Below, in pieces: positions 25,222-34,399 of a DNA stretch of 64,000 nucleotides. The position numbers were made by a program, and so were the translations under genes. The stretch's first letter is position 1; the number at the start of each line of letters is the position of its first letter. The notes beneath the pieces are model-generated. The model made no database searches. It was given only the letters and a program-made list of their open reading frames with translations, and had not been told where the DNA came from. Origin of the DNA: Clostridia bacterium (GTDB lineage: Bacteria; Bacillota; Clostridia; Oscillospirales; Acutalibacteraceae); contig JAFTWW010000010.1 of NCBI GenBank assembly GCA_017465085.1, positions 38,080 through 102,079 on the forward strand. Reading direction: 5' to 3'.

Positions 25222-27510
25222 TTATTGCGCAGTGCCCTCGGGGGCGGCTTGACCACCTGCGGCCTGCTCGGAATTTTCATATATAGGCGCTTCCAATGGT
25301 GTGCCAACATGGGTGGTACAAGCCTCGGGCAAACCGCCCTTCTTATACCAACCAATCGCAGTAGCAGGACAGGTATCATTAGCAAGCAAACCCGTTTCGG
25401 TACAATAATACCTATCCGAAGCATATTTACTATCGGTGAACTCCTTGACAGGAAGATCGGAATGGATTTTGCCCATTACCGAACCCCACATTCTGAGAGC
25501 GATACTGCTTTGGGGTATTCTCTGCTGAGAATCGTAACCGCACCAGCAGGATGCAACATAATAAGGGGTACCGCCTACAAACCAAAGGTCATATTGGTCG
25601 TTTGTAGTACCTGTTTTGGCATACATCTTCATATTGGTAACATAATTCTGAGCGTTTCTACCAGTACCGTTAGCGCCATAAACTACATTACGGAGAAGAT
25701 GATTCATAACCGTTGCGGTATCCTCGCTGATAGCAACCTTGGGATCAGGCTTATATTCGAGAATTACCTCGCCGTATTGGTCGCAAACCTTGGTATAAAG
25801 AGTGGGCTCGTAATAAACACCGCCGTTACCGAAAACTGCATACGCGGCAGCAGATTGAAGGGTGGTAATACCGCCGTTGGTTCCGCCGAGGCCCAAGGGA
25901 GATAAATCAATATCTTCGGGATTGTTAAGGGTTTTAACGCCAAGCTTTTGAGTTAAGAAATCATAACTTGCCTGAGGCGTTAATTTCTTAACCAGGGCTA
26001 CGGGAATCGTATTTATAGACCTTTCAAGCGCATACTGAACTGTAACATTGCCTGAATATCCGCTGTACCAGTTTTTAGGTGTCCATCCGTTATAGTTAGT
26101 CGCTTCATCGGCTACTATTGAGGAATAGTTAATTTCACCCTTCTCAATAGCAAGGCTATAAGAAGCAATAGGCTTCATGGTAGAACCCGGTTGCCTTATG
26201 GCATCGGTAGCACGGTTAAAGCCGCTGATTCCAAGATTAACCTTCTTCTCTCCTATTCCGCCAACCATACCAAGCACATTTCCGTTATAATCCATAATGG
26301 TAAAAGCGCCTTGCAGTTGACTTCCATCAGCGCCGATAAGACCGTAGGTTTCCGAATCTACGAAAACAGATTCAATGTTGCTCTGGATATCGGGATCCAA
26401 TGTGGCATAAATCTTATATCCGCCGTTATAGAAATTCTTAACAGCCTCTTCCTCTTCGTAGCCGTATTTCTCGGCTAAATCCTCGGATACCTTCTTTATT
26501 AGTGCCTCAATAAAATAGGAATTAACCTCGGTTTCGTTAAGCTCTTCCCTTGAGGCTACTAATTTCAGTTCCTCCTTTAAGGCGTTATCATACTCTTCCT
26601 GTGTGATATAGCCCTGATCAAGCATCTGATAAAGAACGGTTTTTCTGCGGGTTTCGTTATTATCGGGATAAGTATCGGGCGCGTAATAGGTAGGACTTTT
26701 GGTTATTGAAGCCAGGGTAGCGCATTCAAGCAAGGTAAGTTCATTTGCGCTCTTGCCAAAATAATAGTTTGCCGCAACCTCAACGCCGTAGGTACCGTGA
26801 CCCAACGGAATGGTATTGAGATAGCACTCCATTATGGTAGGCTTAGCATAGTTCTTTTCTAGATATCTCGCCCTCATAATCTCACGGATTTTACGGCTGA
26901 TCTTACGGTCGTTATCCATGGTGAGATTTTTAACAAGCTGCTGTGTGATGGTAGAGCCGCCACCATCGGAAGCATTATCAGTAATAAGATTCAAAAAGCC
27001 TTTCGCGGTACGCTTCCAGTCCACACCGGGATGGGAGAAGAAACGCTTATCCTCAATGGCTACAAAAGCATTAACAAGCTGCTGCGGAATTCCATCATAA
27101 CCTTCTTCGTTATTTTTTGCCGCCTCCTCATCATAGGCTAACCAAATTCGGTTATACTCACCGTGAAGCCTCTGATACTCAACCCATTCACCGTTATCGT
27201 TTTCTGTATAAACAGTAGTGGTAAAATTAAGCTTCAGATCATTTAGATTTTCTTCCATAGTGCCATCGATAGCGGTAAAGACATAAATTAAGAATCCTCC
27301 GATAGCAATGCTAACGGTAATAACGCCGACAAGAAAGGTCATCAGAACAGTTTTAATAATCCGTTCTTTATTCTTTATTTTTTTTGCCTTATCGTTTGCT
27401 CTTGTATCGGTAGCTCCCGAAGAAAAGCTGTTAAGGTCAAGAGAATCGGCTTTATTTTCATCTATATCTTCTTTTTCGTTGCTGTTACTAAAAACATCAT
27501 CAAACTCCAT
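25222..27510 (-). CDS. Class A penicillin-binding protein (PBP1A family)
   Basis: A 762-residue bifunctional peptidoglycan synthase. It has a cytoplasmic acidic tail, one transmembrane segment (about residues 55-80), and a GT51 glycosyltransferase domain (EDKRFFSHPGVDWKRTAKG, then GGGSTITQQLVKNL). The transpeptidase has STMK (active Ser), SIN and KTGTT. The length is normal for PBP1A. The C-terminus has two Cys and a Pro/Ala/Gly-rich tail. It is monocistronic, with an extended -10 promoter (TGGTATAAT) near 27555 and AGGTG-type ribosome site. Confidence 0.95.
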   Translation of the reverse strand: MEFDDVFSNSNEKEDIDENKADSLDLNSFSSGATDTRANDKAKKIKNKERIIKTVLMTFLVGVITVSIAIGGFLIYVFTAIDGTMEENLNDLKLNFTTTVYTENDNGEWVEYQRLHGEYNRIWLAYDEEAAKNNEEGYDGIPQQLVNAFVAIEDKRFFSHPGVDWKRTAKGFLNLITDNASDGGGSTITQQLVKNLTMDNDRKISRKIREIMRARYLEKNYAKPTIMECYLNTIPLGHGTYGVEVAANYYFGKSANELTLLECATLASITKSPTYYAPDTYPDNNETRRKTVLYQMLDQGYITQEEYDNALKEELKLVASREELNETEVNSYFIEALIKKVSEDLAEKYGYEEEEAVKNFYNGGYKIYATLDPDIQSNIESVFVDSETYGLIGADGSQLQGAFTIMDYNGNVLGMVGGIGEKKVNLGISGFNRATDAIRQPGSTMKPIASYSLAIEKGEINYSSIVADEATNYNGWTPKNWYSGYSGNVTVQYALERSINTIPVALVKKLTPQASYDFLTQKLGVKTLNNPEDIDLSPLGLGGTNGGITTLQSAAAYAVFGNGGVYYEPTLYTKVCDQYGEVILEYKPDPKVAISEDTATVMNHLLRNVVYGANGTGRNAQNYVTNMKMYAKTGTTNDQYDLWFVGGTPYYVASCWCGYDSQQRIPQSSIALRMWGSVMGKIHSDLPVKEFTDSKYASDRYYCTETGLLANDTCPATAIGWYKKGGLPEACTTHVGTPLEAPIYENSEQAAGGQAAPEGTAQ

Positions 27511-27655
27511 AACAACACCTCCATAAATAACAAAACAAATTTTGTCTTATACATTATACCACATATTGTAAAATTTTGTAGTTACAATTTTTTAACTATT
27601 ATGTTAAGGAATAATTAACGAAGATTTGGGAAGAATAGTTTCGGGAGTTGATATA

Positions 27656-27955
27656 ATGAATCTAAAGAGCTTAGCCACATTAACAATATTGGGTATTTCC
27701 CTTTTATGCCTTACTGCTTTTGCCGCACGTTTTTTCAAAATATCTTCACAAAACGATATTGAAGATAAATACACTTACACACTAAAATCTTACCGAAACT
27801 GCGTGGCTTTATACGAAAATCAAGAAATTGTTGAGATTTATGATGAAATAGTTTTAAGTAATTTACCGCCCTCGGACCGTAATAATTTTGATAAAGGAAT
27901 AGTTTTTGAGAGCAAAACCGATGCGCATATTGCCCTTGAAGATTACGATAGTTAA
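27656..27955 (+). CDS. BofC C-terminal-like small membrane protein
   Basis: Translation probably begins at ATG 27656 (GGGAG, spacing 8). The upstream ATG at 27626 lacks a site. The 99-residue product has one N-terminal transmembrane helix (LATLTILGISLLCLTAFAA) and an extracellular domain with YTLKSYRNCVALYENQEIVEIYDE and LPPSDRNNFDKGI. This pattern (self-contained beta hairpin, then L-P-x-x-D-x-x-x-x-x-x-G-I) resembles the BofC C-terminal fold seen in sporulation proteins. The function is unproven. Confidence 0.6.
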   Translation: MNLKSLATLTILGISLLCLTAFAARFFKISSQNDIEDKYTYTLKSYRNCVALYENQEIVEIYDEIVLSNLPPSDRNNFDKGIVFESKTDAHIALEDYDS

Positions 27956-27964
27956 AATTACTAC

Positions 27965-27993
27965 TTGAAAGTTATGCAAAAGCAAACTATAAT
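27965..27993 (+). promoter_or_regulatory. Promoter of the DUF4364 gene
   Basis: TTGAAA (27965-27970), 17 bp, TATAAT (27988-27993). The gene begins 38 bases downstream, after AGAGGAG. Confidence 0.8.
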
Positions 27994-28030
27994 ATAGTGT
28001 ACACGAATAAATATAAGAGGAGTAATCAAT

Positions 28031-28579
28031 TTGGAAAACGATGCTTCATCCGCAGGTGTAAATCTCGGCGGTCTCTTCGGTATTGCGGAAATTAAAATTC
28101 TGATATGCTATATTTTCACCACAATAAATGAGCCAATCCCTGCAAATATGTTGGCAAACCTTCTTCATTACGAGGGCATAGCAAACGGTTTTGAGGTTAG
28201 CGATGCTATTGTATCTTTGGTGAGAAGCGGTCATCTTGTACTGCACAATAAGGCCGAAGATACATATATGATAACTGAAAACGGAGTAAATGTTGCTAAA
28301 ACCTTGCAAACCTCCCTTTCCTATACGGTTAAGGATAGGGCCTGTGCCGCCGCTATTAAGATGCTTTCAAGATTCAAAAACGCCAAGGATACAGAAATTA
28401 AAACAGTAAAGGAAAACGGAGCAAGCTATGTTGTGTGTTCCCTGCTTGATGGCGAAAAGCCCTTTATGAGTATAAAGGTTATGGTTACCGATGAAGACCA
28501 AGCCCATGTTATTAAGGAATCTTTCCTGCAAGACCCTGCCGCCATTTATAAAAAGTTAATTGAAATGCTAACAAAATAA
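28031..28579 (+). CDS. DUF4364 family protein (predicted winged-helix)
   Basis: The 182-residue product starts at TTG 28031, seven bases after GAGGAG. The N-terminal half (GIAEIKILICYIFTTINEPI, then VSDAIVSLVRSGHLVLHN) has the helix pattern of a winged-helix DNA-binding domain. The C-terminal half is a mixed alpha/beta domain (VVCSLLDGEKPFMSIKVMV). DUF4364 occurs in Clostridia and is presumed regulatory. No target is evident from context. Confidence 0.82.
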   Translation: MENDASSAGVNLGGLFGIAEIKILICYIFTTINEPIPANMLANLLHYEGIANGFEVSDAIVSLVRSGHLVLHNKAEDTYMITENGVNVAKTLQTSLSYTVKDRACAAAIKMLSRFKNAKDTEIKTVKENGASYVVCSLLDGEKPFMSIKVMVTDEDQAHVIKESFLQDPAAIYKKLIEMLTK

Positions 28580-28581
28580 AT

Positions 28582-28611
28582 AAAACGCAGAATCGTTAGA
28601 TTCTGCGTTTT
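28582..28611. terminator. Bidirectional terminator between DUF4364 and serA
   Basis: AAAACGCAGAATC-GTTA-GATTCTGCGTTTT is a perfect 13-bp stem serving two convergent genes. Confidence 0.88.
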
Positions 28612-28616
28612 ATCTT

Positions 28617-29777
28617 TTATATAACTCTTACCTTAATTACACCATCAACAGCTTCAATCTTAGTAACGATTTCATCCTCGTTTACATCGGCCACATCAAG
28701 CATTGTGTAAGCATAATCACCGCGTGATTTGTTGAGCATATTTTCGATGTTAATTCCATCGCCTGCAACAATACCTGTAATTGCGGTAATCATATTGGGT
28801 ATATTCTTATGAATTACGCAAACACGGTGCTTACCGCTTCTGGGCATCGAAATCTCAGGAAGGTTAACAGAGTTAACGATATTACCGTTTTCGATATAAT
28901 CAATAAGCTCGGCTGCTGCCATAGCAGCGCAGTTGTCCTCGGACTCGGGAGTAGATGCGCCAAGGTGAGGAATAGCGATAACGCCATCAACACATAAAAG
29001 CTCATCGGTGGGGAAATCGGTAACATAGGATGCTACTTTGCCCGATTCTAAAGCGGCCTTAATATCAGCAGAATTAACAAGTGCGGCGCGAGAGAAGTTA
29101 AGTATTCTTACGCCATCCTTCATCTTTGCGATAACATCTGCATTTATAAGATTCTTGGTAGAATCTGTCAGGGGCACATGAACGGTAATATAATCGCACT
29201 GCTCATAAATCTCTTTTATATCGTAAATATGAACGGCGTTGTGAGTAAGATTCCAAGCAGAATTTACAGAAAGATAGGGGTCATAACCCAAAACCTTCAT
29301 ACCAAGGTGGTTAGCGGCATTAGCAACAAGTACACCGATAGCACCAAGACCGATAACGCCGAGTTTCTTGCCTTTAAGCTCGGGACCTGCAAAGGCTCCC
29401 TTACCCTTTTCAACGAGCTTACCAACCTCTTCGCCCTGACCTTTAAGAGTTTTTGCCCATTCAATTGCGGGGATTACTCTACGGGAGCCGATGAAAAGAC
29501 CTGCAAGAACTAATTCTTTAACAGCGTTAGCGTTAGCGCCTGGAGTGTTAAACACAACTATACCCTGCTCTGAGCAACGGTCAATAGGAATATTGTTAAC
29601 GCCTGCGCCTGCGCGGGCAATTGCCTTAAGGCTTGCGGGAAATTCAACATCGTGAAGGGCGGCAGAGCGAACTATAGCGCCATCTGCATTTTCAACCTCA
29701 TCGCCAATGGTATATTTATCATCAAAAACCTCTAAACCGCTTTTAGAAATTTTGTTATAGGTTTTTATCTTAAACAT
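28617..29777 (-). CDS. serA: D-3-phosphoglycerate dehydrogenase
   Basis: A 386-residue NAD-dependent D-2-hydroxyacid dehydrogenase. It has a GLGAIGVLVAN Rossmann motif, a RxxN-type substrate segment (ARAGAGVNNI), the catalytic PHLGASTPESEDN, and a C-terminal ACT domain (VCVIHKNIPNMITAITGIVA). It oxidises 3-phosphoglycerate to 3-phosphohydroxypyruvate, the first step of serine synthesis. It is translationally coupled to serC through a TAATG overlap. No serB gene is present in the window. Confidence 0.95.
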   Translation of the reverse strand: MFKIKTYNKISKSGLEVFDDKYTIGDEVENADGAIVRSAALHDVEFPASLKAIARAGAGVNNIPIDRCSEQGIVVFNTPGANANAVKELVLAGLFIGSRRVIPAIEWAKTLKGQGEEVGKLVEKGKGAFAGPELKGKKLGVIGLGAIGVLVANAANHLGMKVLGYDPYLSVNSAWNLTHNAVHIYDIKEIYEQCDYITVHVPLTDSTKNLINADVIAKMKDGVRILNFSRAALVNSADIKAALESGKVASYVTDFPTDELLCVDGVIAIPHLGASTPESEDNCAAMAAAELIDYIENGNIVNSVNLPEISMPRSGKHRVCVIHKNIPNMITAITGIVAGDGINIENMLNKSRGDYAYTMLDVADVNEDEIVTKIEAVDGVIKVRVI

Positions 29778-30859
29778 TAGAGATTTTCCTCCTCGAATTT
29801 CTTCATAAACTCAACCAGCTTTTCTACGCCTTCGATGGGCATTGCATTGTAAATAGAAGCACGCATACCGCCAACACTTCTGTGACCCTTAATGTTAACG
29901 AAACCTGCAGCCTTTGCCTCGGATACAAACTTAGCATCGAGCTCATCGTTACCTGTAACAAAGGGTACATTCATAAGTGAACGGTCCTCAGGAACAACAG
30001 TACCCTTAAAGAGCTTGCTGTTATCAAGGAAATCGTAAAGAACGGCAGCCTTTTTCTCATTATACTCCTTCATAGCCTCAAGGCCGCCCATCTTTTTGAT
30101 CCACTTAAGAGTAAGACCAGCAACATAGATGGCATAGCAAGGAGGAGTATTGAACATAGAGCCGTTTTCAGCGTGGGTTACATAGTTAAGCATAGTAGGA
30201 GTAAAATCCATAGCATTACCTAAAAGATCCTCGCGGATAATAACGATAGTTACACCTGCGGGAGCCACATTCTTCTGAGCGCCTGCATAAAGCATACCGA
30301 ACTTGGTAACATCAACCGGCTCAGATAAAATACAACTCGAAATATCAGCTACAAGCGGGACATTACCTGTATCGGGGAGCTCCTTATACTTAGTGCCGTA
30401 TATCGTATTATTCATACAGATATGTACAAAATCGGCTTCGGGGTCAAAATCAGCAGCTGTAGTCTTAGGAATGTAAGAATAGGTCTTATCAGCAGAAGAA
30501 GCAACTGCTCTTGCCTCGCCATAGCGAGCGGCTTCTTTATAGGCCTTATTAGCCCACTGACCTGTAATTATAAAATCAGCCTTCTTATTCTTATTCATAA
30601 GATTAAGAGGAATCATTGCAAACTGTGTTGATGCACCGCCCTGCAGGAATAACACCTTGTAATTATCGGGAATATTCATAACCTCGCGAAGATTTGCTTC
30701 GGTTTCATCGAAAATTGCCTGATATTCCTTGCTACGATGGGACATCTCCATTACAGACTGACCAGATGTGCCGAACTCCAGCATTTCATCAGCAGCTGTT
30801 TTGAGAACCTCCTCAGGTAGCATTGAAGGACCTGCGCTAAAATTATAAACTCTTGCCAT
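29777..30859 (-). CDS. serC: Phosphoserine aminotransferase
   Basis: A 360-residue PLP enzyme. YNFSAGPSMLPEEVL at the start, HRSKEY, LFLQGGAS and the PLP-Lys motif YAGAQKNVAPAG are all diagnostic of SerC. The C-terminal HRSVGGMRASIYNAMP is intact. It converts 3-phosphohydroxypyruvate and glutamate to phosphoserine and 2-oxoglutarate. It is the first gene of the serCA operon. Confidence 0.97.
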   Translation of the reverse strand: MARVYNFSAGPSMLPEEVLKTAADEMLEFGTSGQSVMEMSHRSKEYQAIFDETEANLREVMNIPDNYKVLFLQGGASTQFAMIPLNLMNKNKKADFIITGQWANKAYKEAARYGEARAVASSADKTYSYIPKTTAADFDPEADFVHICMNNTIYGTKYKELPDTGNVPLVADISSCILSEPVDVTKFGMLYAGAQKNVAPAGVTIVIIREDLLGNAMDFTPTMLNYVTHAENGSMFNTPPCYAIYVAGLTLKWIKKMGGLEAMKEYNEKKAAVLYDFLDNSKLFKGTVVPEDRSLMNVPFVTGNDELDAKFVSEAKAAGFVNIKGHRSVGGMRASIYNAMPIEGVEKLVEFMKKFEEENL

Positions 30860-30894
30860 AATAAATTACCTCCGTTGGCATAAATATTGATATC

Positions 30895-30923
30895 ATTATA
30901 TGACTCAATATATATAAAGTCAA
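30895..30923 (-). promoter_or_regulatory. Promoter of serCA
   Basis: On the minus strand: TTGACT (30918-30923), 17 bp, TATAAT (30895-30900). It lies about 36 bases before the serC start. Confidence 0.82.
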
Positions 30924-31012
30924 TAGGTTTGTTAATTATTTGTCAAACTTTTTTCGTTTTATTTGAATTTTGCCGTAAATTTTGTTATTTTTTTAACAAT
31001 GGCCACTTAAAT

Positions 31013-31042
31013 TAAAGAGCAGAGATACTTCCCTGCTCTTTA
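31013..31042 (-). terminator. Terminator of fba
   Basis: TAAAGAGCAG / CTGCTCTTTA with a 10-nt loop. It lies between the fba stop and the serC promoter and continues into an AT-rich tract. Confidence 0.75.
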
Positions 31043-31063
31043 TTTATTAAGAATTAAAGTAAA

Positions 31064-31927
31064 TTATGCCTTACCTACAGAACCGAAAAGCTCCATTTTT
31101 TCCTTAACGGTAGCCTTAATAGCTTCAACGCCGGGAGCAAGAACTTTACGGGGGTCAAATCCCTTACCAACAAGGTCCTTGCCCTCTTCAATATACTTAC
31201 GGGTAGCCTCGGCAAATGCAAGCTGACACTCGGTATTAACATTGATTTTAGAAACACCTAAAGAAATTGCCTTCTTAATCATATCAGCGGGAATACCTGT
31301 GCCGCCGTGAAGAACTAAAGGCATAGTGCCTGTACGCTGCTGAATAGCATCAAGAGTATCAAAGCTAAGACCAGCCCAATTCTCAGGATATTTACCGTGG
31401 ATATTACCGATACCTGCAGCAAGCATAGTTACGCCGAGATCAGCAATCATCTTGCACTCTTCGGGATCAGCAACCTCACCGCTACCGATAACACCATCTT
31501 CCTCACCGCCGATAGCGCCAACCTCAGCCTCAAGAGAAAGACCTAATTCATTGCAAATGCCAACTAATTCCTTAGTCTTTTCAATGTTCTCCTCAATGGG
31601 ATAATGTGAGCCATCAAACATAACAGATGAGAAGCCTGCTTCAATACAAGCCTTGGCGCCTTCATAGCTACCGTGGTCAAGATGAAGAGCAACGGGAACG
31701 GTAATACCAAGCTCGTTGATCATACCGTTAACCATACCTACAACAGTGGTATAGCCGCACATATATTTACCTGCGCCCTCGGAAACACCGAGAATCACGG
31801 GAGAATTAAGCTCCTGAGCGGTAAGAAGAATGGCCTTGGTCCATTCTAAGTTGTTAATGTTAAACTGACCTACAGCATATTTACCGGCCTTTGCTTTGGT
31901 AAGCATTTCTTTTGCAGAAACTAACAT
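31064..31927 (-). CDS. fba: Class II fructose-1,6-bisphosphate aldolase
   Basis: A 287-residue zinc-dependent aldolase. It has HLDHGSYEGAKACIEAGF (zinc His and Asp), EAEVGAIGGEEDG, GIGNIHGKYP, LVLHGGTGIP and KINVNTECQLAF. It interconverts fructose-1,6-bisphosphate with dihydroxyacetone phosphate and glyceraldehyde-3-phosphate. It is monocistronic. The length and motif set fit the FbaA/GatY group, and a tagatose-bisphosphate role cannot be ruled out by sequence. Confidence 0.93.
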   Translation of the reverse strand: MLVSAKEMLTKAKAGKYAVGQFNINNLEWTKAILLTAQELNSPVILGVSEGAGKYMCGYTTVVGMVNGMINELGITVPVALHLDHGSYEGAKACIEAGFSSVMFDGSHYPIEENIEKTKELVGICNELGLSLEAEVGAIGGEEDGVIGSGEVADPEECKMIADLGVTMLAAGIGNIHGKYPENWAGLSFDTLDAIQQRTGTMPLVLHGGTGIPADMIKKAISLGVSKINVNTECQLAFAEATRKYIEEGKDLVGKGFDPRKVLAPGVEAIKATVKEKMELFGSVGKA

Positions 31928-31967
31928 TTGATTTTTCCTCCATTTGTTAAAAAATTATCTATTGGCT

Positions 31968-31996
31968 ATTGTATAACAAACAGCTCATAAAATCAA
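31968..31996 (-). promoter_or_regulatory. Promoter of fba
   Basis: On the minus strand: TTGATT (31991-31996), 17 bp, TACAAT (31968-31973). It is followed by a short leader and GGAGG before the start. Confidence 0.7.
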
Positions 31997-32004
31997 GTAT
32001 TATT

Positions 32005-32853
32005 TTAATTATTAAGAGCGGGATCATCAACAATCTTCTCGGGCGGAAGTTCAAGAAGCTCAGGATGGCGAAGATAATGACTAAGTCTTCTGAAAGCAAT
32101 AGCAAAATATGCGCCTGAAGCAATGCGCTCATCCATGACAACGCCAAGAGGCATACATTTTTCGAAAACTATCTGGTCGCCCTTGCGCTTTGGCACCTCA
32201 CGGGAATTACCCATAGTGATAAATACGCTGGTGGTACCAAATTCATAGCAGTGATGATAGATATGATTTGTTCTGATGGATGCCAGATTAGATATGCCAA
32301 GGCTCATATGGAACGGTGACATATCAATTATAGCTTTAGGCAGTAAGCCATGCCTATCCATAAACTTAAACAGAGCCACGCCAACAGGAAGAATACCGGG
32401 AACACTTAAAAGGAACTTAATAATCTTCTCAGTGCCGTTGTTTTCAGCATCATATCTGTTAGATTCAACATATTCGTTGATAATATCGTTAACCTCAAAT
32501 ACAGTATTGCTACGGTCAAAATACATCTTAGACATTGTTCCGTGCTCTGCACTGCCCGACTTAAGCACAACCATACCTACTGCAAGCTCATTTCTTGCAT
32601 AAGGCTTTTTATTAACAATAAAACGGTTAAGTTCGGGATATTCGGCAACTACCCTTATGTACGCCGCAAGGATTACTGCCATATGGCTCATACTAATTCC
32701 CTGCTTACGCTTCTCATTAAGAAAGTTTTGAATGGGATCTACGGGCACATCAACCGTTATCATATTCATTGCATCTGTACGTTTATCCATAATATAAGAT
32801 GCAACTGTATACATAGGATCAATATTTTTAAGTCTTTTTCCATCAGCTCTCAT
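32005..32853 (-). CDS. 2-oxoacid dehydrogenase E2-like acyltransferase domain protein lacking catalytic residues
   Basis: The start is ATG 32853 (AGGGGG at 6 bases). This 282-residue protein matches only the E2/chloramphenicol-acetyltransferase fold: a helix-rich N-terminus, VDVPVDPIQNFL, SMSHMAVILAAYIRVV and RHPELLELP. The catalytic box normally reading DHRVxDG is DERIASG, so the active-site His is Glu and the paired Asp is Ser. Lipoyl and E1/E3-binding domains are absent. It is therefore unlikely to be a standard E2. It is controlled by the palindrome shared with degV, which hints at fatty-acid or acyl metabolism. Confidence 0.7.
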   Translation of the reverse strand: MRADGKRLKNIDPMYTVASYIMDKRTDAMNMITVDVPVDPIQNFLNEKRKQGISMSHMAVILAAYIRVVAEYPELNRFIVNKKPYARNELAVGMVVLKSGSAEHGTMSKMYFDRSNTVFEVNDIINEYVESNRYDAENNGTEKIIKFLLSVPGILPVGVALFKFMDRHGLLPKAIIDMSPFHMSLGISNLASIRTNHIYHHCYEFGTTSVFITMGNSREVPKRKGDQIVFEKCMPLGVVMDERIASGAYFAIAFRRLSHYLRHPELLELPPEKIVDDPALNN

Positions 32854-32882
32854 AATTGTCCCCCTAAAAACTAATATAATAC

Positions 32883-32916
32883 ATAATACCACACAATTGT
32901 TGATATTTCAACAATT
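32883..32916 (-). promoter_or_regulatory. Promoter with TTGTTGA-N4-TCAACAA operator for the E2-like gene
   Basis: On the minus strand: TTGAAA (32906-32911), 17 bp, TATTAT (32883-32888). The palindrome ATTGTTGA-N4-TCAACAAT (32896-32915) covers the -35 box and the 5' half of the spacer. The same arms sit at the same offset in the degV promoter, where a second copy is also present. Confidence 0.7.
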
Positions 32917-32939
32917 TTTTAACAAATTGTGAACAGGTG

Positions 32940-33551
32940 TCATATGTCTCTTCTCATAGAATACACACAGCCGCAATAATCCTGACGGTAAAGCGAATAT
33001 TCCTTCGAAAGTTCAATAGAGCGTAAATATCCGCTCCTCTTCTTAAAATCGGAAAACAAATATTTAACCCTGAACTCCCTTGAAAGCTCTTCTCCGATAG
33101 AATTTAGCAAGGTAGCGTTTTTAAGCGGACTTATTGATAAGGTAGTAGTGAAATAATCAAACCCGTTTTCTTTAGCGAATTGGGCGGCTTCTTTAAGTCT
33201 TAAACGAAAACATACCTCGCATCGTTTGCCGCCTTCCTTTTCATTTTCAAGCCCCTTAACAGCCGAGTAAAATTCAGCAGTATCGTGCCTACCTTCGATT
33301 ATATCAATTTTATTTTTGGTTTTTATCTCTGATATAAATCTTTTTTGCTCGGCAAGTCTTCTTTCATATTCCTCATCCTCAATATTAGGATTGAAATATA
33401 AAACCGTTATATCAAAATAATCCGAGAGATATTGAAGGCAATAGCTCGAACAGGGAGCGCAGCAGCTGTGCAGTAATAGTTTTGGTACTGATTTCGATTT
33501 TTTAATTTCATCAAGAGTTTTATCCAGCATTATCTGATAATTTGCGGCCAC
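32940..33551 (-). CDS. queH: Epoxyqueuosine reductase QueH
   Basis: A 203-residue protein of the QueH (COG1636, DUF208) family. LLLHSCCAPCSSYCLQ at the N-terminus supplies paired Cys ligands. VLYFNPNIEDEEYERRL, GKRCEVCFRLRL and YCGCVYS near the C-terminus complete the metal-binding set. QueH reduces epoxyqueuosine to queuosine in the tRNA wobble position, replacing QueG. No other queuosine gene is in the window. It stands alone between two oppositely bounded units. Confidence 0.92.
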   Translation of the reverse strand: MAANYQIMLDKTLDEIKKSKSVPKLLLHSCCAPCSSYCLQYLSDYFDITVLYFNPNIEDEEYERRLAEQKRFISEIKTKNKIDIIEGRHDTAEFYSAVKGLENEKEGGKRCEVCFRLRLKEAAQFAKENGFDYFTTTLSISPLKNATLLNSIGEELSREFRVKYLFSDFKKRSGYLRSIELSKEYSLYRQDYCGCVYSMRRDI

Positions 33552-33607
33552 AAAATCCCTCCTTAAAATATAATATTATTATACGTTGATTTATAATATT
33601 TTTCAAG

Positions 33608-33645
33608 AAAAATCCCTCAGCCAAATATTTACTGAGGGATTTTTT
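33608..33645 (-). terminator. Terminator of the acyltransferase/GT8 operon
   Basis: AAAAATCCCTCAG / CTGAGGGATTTTT with an 11-nt loop. The stem includes the last codons and stop of the preceding acyltransferase gene. Confidence 0.85.
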
Positions 33646-34399
33646 CGTAATTATAATAAGAGAAATTGCTTTCCTTGCTTCTTTTCTGCATAACCGAAAC
33701 AATCTTACTATGCAACTGCTCCTTTTGCTTTTTTGCGTTTAGAGTCGTATCGGGATAAAACGGGCCATCGATATAAACCTTTGTAATCGGTCTTTTGAAT
33801 AATTTTGATTTTTTATATGTTGAAGTTATAGCAAACGCAGGTTTATTAAGTAGAACAGGATACTTAAAGGACGTATCGGGGAAAGGGCGGATTTGAGTGC
33901 AGTATTCCCACACATGAGCTTCGGGATAAATGACAATGCATTTGTTCTCCTCTATCCTTACTTGGATTGCTCTGTTAAATTCCTTCATTTTACTTATACT
34001 ATCAGGTATGGGCAGGGCACCAAGATAGGTTAATATCTTTCCGATTACGGGAATAGAAAAGTTAGCAGGGCTTACAACAGTATATATTCTTTTTGGAAAA
34101 ACCGCGAGGGCAGGAGTAAAAACATCCCCTATTGGTTGCGTATGGTTGCAATAGAGAAAATAACCGCCTCTTTTTACAGACCGTAAGACTTTACGGTTGC
34201 TAAATGTTATGTGTAGTACAAATCTATTATAAACAGAAGAAAAAATTAAAGCAGCAGTATATACCAAAAAAGATAAAGCCTTAGAAATAAAATCTCTTTT
34301 AATCCATTTATAATCTTCGGGGAGCTTGAAATTCTGATCTCTTGCTATCTCAAAATCATCATCAAAAGAATTATAATACCTTATTCTTTCTTTTTTCAT
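33629..34399 (-). CDS. PlsC-like 1-acyl-glycerol-phosphate acyltransferase homologue
   Basis: The start is ATG 34399, with AGGAGA about 9 bases upstream and an ATGA overlap with the preceding gene. The 256-residue protein has an N-terminal hydrophobic segment (FISKALSFLVYTAALIFSSV). The acyltransferase boxes are variant: NHTQPIGD has five rather than four residues between His and Asp, and the usual PEGTR is YPEAHVWEY. It probably acylates a lipid at the membrane. The odd motifs suggest a non-canonical acceptor. It is last of four overlapping genes. Confidence 0.75.
   Translation of the reverse strand: MKKERIRYYNSFDDDFEIARDQNFKLPEDYKWIKRDFISKALSFLVYTAALIFSSVYNRFVLHITFSNRKVLRSVKRGGYFLYCNHTQPIGDVFTPALAVFPKRIYTVVSPANFSIPVIGKILTYLGALPIPDSISKMKEFNRAIQVRIEENKCIVIYPEAHVWEYCTQIRPFPDTSFKYPVLLNKPAFAITSTYKKSKLFKRPITKVYIDGPFYPDTTLNAKKQKEQLHSKIVSVMQKRSKESNFSYYNYEKIPQ

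Noticed and set aside
25225-25905. 226-residue ORF antisense to the class A PBP gene
   Set aside because: It runs opposite a well-supported PBP and lacks domain motifs and a ribosome site. It is a frame shadow produced by codon bias.
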